Origin: Miltoncostaea sp963762825
GTDB lineage: Bacteria > Actinomycetota > Thermoleophilia > Miltoncostaeales > Miltoncostaeaceae
Direction of reading: 5' to 3'
DNA length: 64,000 nucleotides
Assembly (NCBI GenBank): GCA_963762825.1
Contig: CAVXLZ010000004.1
Coordinates: 1-64,000 of the forward strand
In this document: in pieces, positions 61,107 through 64,000 of the stretch
How the letters are laid out: every line of letters starts with the position of its first letter
Numbering within the stretch: position 1 is the first letter of the stretch
Notes under the pieces: model-generated
Told to the model about the DNA's origin: nothing
What the model saw: the letters and a program-made list of their open reading frames with translations, nothing else
Databases searched by the model: none
Position numbers and translations under genes: made by a program

Positions 61107-62064
61107 GCCCGAGCGGCCGCGGCGGCGTGCCCCGGCGCAGGCGATGCGGCATCCGCACCCCCCGCAGACGGCCCGGTGGATGACGACATGCAGGACCACA
61201 CGAGGGCCCGGAACGATCTCGGTCAGGCGCCCGAGGGGCTACGGCCGCGCTCTTCGGATCGCCGAGCAGAAACCCGGCCCCTGGGGCGCTTTCCGTGTAA
61301 CGCGTCGCCCCGCGGCGATGTCCTGCGCGAGCAGCGAGGCACGGACCGAGTCATGGATCGTGGATGGGAGTGTGCTCGGTCATCTCGGACGATCACCCGG
61401 TGGCGGCCGGTCCCTGGTCGCGGGTGGCGCACGCCGCGCCATGCCCGGCCCGGGCAGGGGCCGGGCATGGCGCCCGGCCCCTGCGGCGCGTCGCCCTACC
61501 CCACCGTGAAATCGATGCGCATCCCGCCGGCGCAGTGGCCGGGCAGGGGATCGCTCCCCTTCAACTGCAATCCCTGGAGCCGCAGGCTCCCCAGGGCGGG
61601 GGATCGTGTGATCAATCGAGGAATAGCCATCGACCCGGGAAGAGTCGCGATGCTCCCCCACCGCCGGGCTGCGACGGTCCTCGGATACGACGCCTCCGCC
61701 GGGCGCTGGAGCGCTGTCCGTCTGGGGCCTCGGATGGCCACGGGGCCGGTGGACAGGCGAAGGACCGGGCTAGCCGATGGCGGCGCCGGGGGCGGCAGTT
61801 GTCGCGGGCATGGACCGATGGAAGCACCGGACCCGGACAGGGGGGCCGCGACAACCCCGCCCGCCCGAGCCCCGCCCCACCACGATGGCCGGGGCCCGAA
61901 CCTCGCGCGCGTTGCCCCAGACCCGTTTGAGCCTCGGACTATGAGCTTCTTCCAGCGCTTTGGACCACCGCCCAGACTTTGGGCCGGGACGAAGTCTCAG
62001 GTGGGATCGGCGACCGCTCCGCGGTGGGCGCTCATGCGACCAGAGTGCGTCGTACACTCCCGCA
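61107..62064. other. Gene-poor interval
   Basis: About 960 bases without a convincing gene. On the minus strand, GSLRLQGLQLKGSDPLPGHC and AGGMRIDFTVG (ending at 61496) look like the C-terminus of a real protein, but upstream the frame loses coding character. A perfect hairpin occupies 61437-61472. Long plus-strand frames here are proline/arginine-rich and look like by-products of high G+C. Confidence 0.4.
61437..61472. terminator. Perfect 15-bp hairpin
   Basis: CGCCATGCCCGGCCC, loop GGGCAG, GGGCCGGGCATGGCG. It lies just downstream of the minus-strand C-terminal fragment that ends at 61496, so it may be its terminator. No T run. Confidence 0.5.
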
Positions 62065-62274
62065 GTGGCTGCTCGCGCGCGCCTCCACGAGCTCGTCGAC
62101 ACGCTCCCCGAGGATGTGAGCGCCGAGGCCTTGGCGTTGATCTCTGATCTCGTCCAACCTGACGACGGTCAGCTCAGCAAGAGTGAGCTGGCGGCCCTGG
62201 GCGAGGCCGACGCAGCAATCGCCGCCGGCGAGATCCGCCCACTCTCCGAGGCCCGCCGAGACCTCGACCTCTGA
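62065..62274 (+). CDS. Orphan antitoxin-like small protein
   Basis: 69 aa from GTG 62065: ARARLHELVDTLPEDVSAEA, LALISDLVQPDDGQLSKSEL, AALGEADAAIAAGEIRPLSE, ARRDLDL. The pattern HELVDTLP followed by an acidic middle and a final helix with EADAAIAAGEI resembles RelB/Phd-type or other small type-II antitoxins. A toxin gene would be expected directly downstream, but 62275-62900 shows none. Possibly a remnant or a solitary antitoxin. Confidence 0.5.
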   Translation: MAARARLHELVDTLPEDVSAEALALISDLVQPDDGQLSKSELAALGEADAAIAAGEIRPLSEARRDLDL

Positions 62275-62911
62275 TCCAGACCCGCTCGGGGTTCTTCTGA
62301 CCGGGCTGGCCCGAGCGCGATCGCGCAGAAGGAGTGACGGTGATCTCTCGCGTTCTACCGCGCGGAGTCGCGCCCACCGCGATTGACCATCAGCGCCGTC
62401 GGCAGCCAACGGCCGAGACCGGCCGGCGCTCTTTGTTTCTGGCTCCGCAGGAGCCTCTAGAGCGCGCGAGATCGTTGACCCCGTGGGTGATCTCGTCGGT
62501 TGTGCGCTCGGCTCCCGCACCCTTGGCGCTGCTGGCCTGCGACTGTTGCAGCACCGGGGCGGGGCACGGCTGGGGCGATCGCGACGCAGGGCTCCTCGAC
62601 GGCGTCCGTAGCGCCCCGATGGAGGTCTCGCGACTCCCATGGAGCGATGAGAGGCCAGGCCTGGACGTTGAGTGGCTGCCGGGAGGTCCGGAGGTTGGTC
62701 CAGTCGACTTCGGGGACGGCGGCCCGGGCTGCGGCTACCCCGGTGGTGGATGCGAGCGCGAAAGCGCCGGGCCGTTCGGCTCTGCGGTGGGCTGGAGCCG
62801 GTGGACCAGCTCCCAGAGCCTTCCTGCGGCGGGCGAGGTCAGGTCCTCGCGCCTCATCGGCGTACTCGGCGTCACCGGCGGCTCGGCGGAAGACGCCGCC
62901 TGCGTTACAGG
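62275..62911. other. Interval without a recognisable gene
   Basis: Frames on both strands are open because of base composition, but none carries a motif I know. A minus-strand frame contains VPEVDWTNLRTSRQPLNVQA and WPLIAPWESRDLHRGATDAV, which looks weakly coding and would follow the HTH gene. I cannot support a call. Confidence 0.35.
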
Positions 62912-63367
62912 TCATGTTGCCTCCTTCGCCCGCCGGCGCGCCTCCCGGCGGCGCTCGGCGCGGCTCGCCTTCTCCTTCCTGTTCGCCACTACGCGCTTGG
63001 TGGCCTCGCGCGTGCGGACGAAGGCGAGATCCAGAACGCGAACGGCGCCGCGGCCGTAGCCGCGCGCCTCGGGATCGGGAAGCGTCCAATCCCGCACAAG
63101 GCCGGCGCGCGCGGCGTCGAGGCGCGTCCGCCACTCGGTCCAGCGCGAGACGCCCATCGCCCGCGCCAGCTCGGCGGGTCGCGCCTCGCCGCGGTCGCGC
63201 CAGGGCCCCAGTGCGAGCTGGGCCACGATGAACCAGCTCACAACGTTGGCCACCCTGCGGCCGCTGAGCCCAGCCTCCGCCAGGGCGGCCAGAACCGTCT
63301 GGCCCACCGCGGCGAATCGCTCGCCAGCGAGGGCCTCGATCTCGAGGGCGCGAGCCGCGTCGCTCAC
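62912..63367 (-). CDS. Putative winged-helix DNA-binding protein
   Basis: 151 aa from GTG 63367. Helical start RALEIEALAGERFAAVGQTV, ALAEAGLSGRRVANVVSWFI, an HTH-like unit GEARPAELARAMGVSRWTEW with RTRLDAARAGLVRDWTL, and a very basic tail (KRVVANRKEKASRAERRREA). The ELARAMGVS.WT.WR..L..A turn reads as the recognition helix of a winged helix. It may belong to an integrated element whose end is the tRNA-Ser remnant 350 bases away; no known family. Confidence 0.5.
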   Translation of the reverse strand: MSDAARALEIEALAGERFAAVGQTVLAALAEAGLSGRRVANVVSWFIVAQLALGPWRDRGEARPAELARAMGVSRWTEWRTRLDAARAGLVRDWTLPDPEARGYGRGAVRVLDLAFVRTREATKRVVANRKEKASRAERRREARRRAKEAT

Positions 63368-63715
63368 GACGACAGAACGCCAGATGTTGGGACAGGATGG
63401 CTGGAAGCCGTCGGGAGCAAGGGACAACCTTCGATCACAGTGCGGTGATCCTTCGTCGTGACCGACCCGGGGCAGCCACCCCGGGTCGCGTCGTTTCTGG
63501 GACCGCGTCGAGAGGCCGTCCAGCCTCTCTAACGAGGTGACGGGCAGCCAGTCGGTGGCGGTGGGGATCGTCCGCGCGGAGCGACGTCGGCCGGCGGCCG
63601 GCCGGCGCCCATGGCCGCTGGGTGCGGGCGATTCGTATGGGACTCGCCCATCCACTCGCCCACGGCGACCTCGCGGGTGCCTATTTGCAGGCATGACGAC
63701 GCGGATTCACGGCGA
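63368..63715. other. Interval upstream of the HTH gene
   Basis: About 350 bases without a gene. GACCCGGGG and CCCCGGGTC form a 9-bp stem with a 6-base loop at 63464-63487. The rest leads to the tRNA-Ser remnant and should contain the HTH gene promoter on the minus strand. Confidence 0.4.
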
Positions 63716-63770
63716 CTCGAAAATCGTTTCGGGGGTTCTCCTCCGACGGGGTTCAAATCCCCCCTCTCCG
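63716..63770 (+). tRNA. tRNA-Ser (CGA)-like 3' remnant, probable attachment site
   Basis: From the anticodon loop CTCGAAA onward there is a class II variable arm (TCGGGGG, loop TTCT, CCTCCGA), a T arm around GGGG TTCAAAT CCCC and an acceptor 3' strand CTCTCC with discriminator G, as in tRNA-Ser. The 5' side of the anticodon stem (GGCGA) does not pair with the 3' side (ATCGT) and no D arm or 5' acceptor strand precedes it. The break at the anticodon loop is where many integrases cross over. The acceptor side seems one C short. Confidence 0.55.
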
Positions 63771-64000
63771 CTTCTTTCCTCGTGTCACCGACGGAGAGAG
63801 CGTTCTGGCGGGTCACCGAAGAGCGGGCCTCGGAGTTGGCGATCGCGAGCGAGAGGGTCTCAGCGAACTCGCCGCGCGATCGCCGCTAGGCGTGCGTACG
63901 CGCCCCTCCCGCCAAGGAATCTCGCGAGCCTTCCCGCGAGCAACCAGGCCGTGCCCTCTACCCCACCGGCTTGCGTGCCACCGCGAAGAGCTTGCAGTAG

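Noticed and set aside
61176..62147. A 323-aa plus-strand gene
   Set aside because: Low-complexity Arg/Pro/Gly composition, no ribosome site and no motif; it spans a perfect hairpin and a likely minus-strand gene end.

Overview
The window is 64 kb of very G+C-rich DNA with dense, often start/stop-overlapping operons on both strands and GTG/TTG starts. The gene content (UspA-type protein, PiT/DUF47, DUF2252, FUSC, TMEM175, DUF1269, a holin-like phosphodiesterase, several multi-domain membrane proteins) suggests a high-G+C actinobacterium, plausibly Thermoleophilia/Solirubrobacterales-like. That placement rests on gene flavour only: there is no rRNA or other phylogenetic marker here. Two stretches, about 1-780 and about 34,080-35,440, are clearly richer in A+T than the rest and look foreign.

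Layout. 0.85-6.0 kb: housekeeping genes (quinone oxidoreductase-like, UspA, RNase Z, VOC protein, TrkH/KtrB potassium transporter). 6.2-10.5 kb: a decayed integrative element with a tRNA-Leu 3' remnant, a DUF5615/DUF433 toxin-antitoxin-like pair, a tyrosine integrase, an excisionase, a small HTH gene and a RepA-like ATPase. 10.8-12.1 kb: an IS3-family element. 12.6-26.4 kb: mostly membrane and envelope genes, including the PiT/DUF47 phosphate pair, two overlapping genes for topologically similar membrane proteins, and a secreted lysozyme-like domain joined through one membrane helix to a MarR-like DNA-binding domain. 26.8-28.8 kb: nested mobile-element debris (an IS110 fragment cut by an ISL3 element that also truncates a HAD phosphatase gene). 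29-33.8 kb: ion channel, FUSC exporter, DUF2252 protein and a lipoprotein.

32.7-41.2 kb is bounded by a 1,316-bp inverted repeat carrying the 3' end of the DUF2252 gene plus the lipoprotein gene. Its interior (34.06-39.91 kb) holds an A+T-rich M19 dipeptidase gene, IS fragments, a ThrE-NhaC exporter/antiporter pair, and two remnants of a serine hydrolase on either side of that pair. A 2,117-bp direct repeat (41.3-43.5 and 54.1-56.2 kb) carries a BrkB/YihY gene and an AI-2E/PerM-type gene. The flanking sequence just outside the repeat is still recognisably homologous but diverged, which suggests gene conversion or an assembly artefact.

43.5-53.9 kb contains a holin-like/alkaline-phosphatase-type protein, an MBL hydrolase, YCII and RibD-C proteins, an FAD oxidoreductase, a phosphoribosyltransferase, a GT2-DUF218-PP2C operon (the last gene apparently fused to a SnoaL domain), an M28 peptidase lipoprotein and a truncated transhydrogenase. 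56.3-61.1 kb has a ThrE N-domain fragment, an 809-aa pseudokinase-like/flippase-like protein, TMEM175, DUF1269 and a PRC-barrel-like gene. 61.1-64 kb is gene-poor, with an orphan antitoxin-like gene, an HTH gene and a tRNA-Ser 3' remnant.

Many otherwise complete genes are broken by single-base indels, several of them in homopolymers. Either the assembly is unpolished or parts of the region are decaying, so every frameshift below should be read with that in mind.
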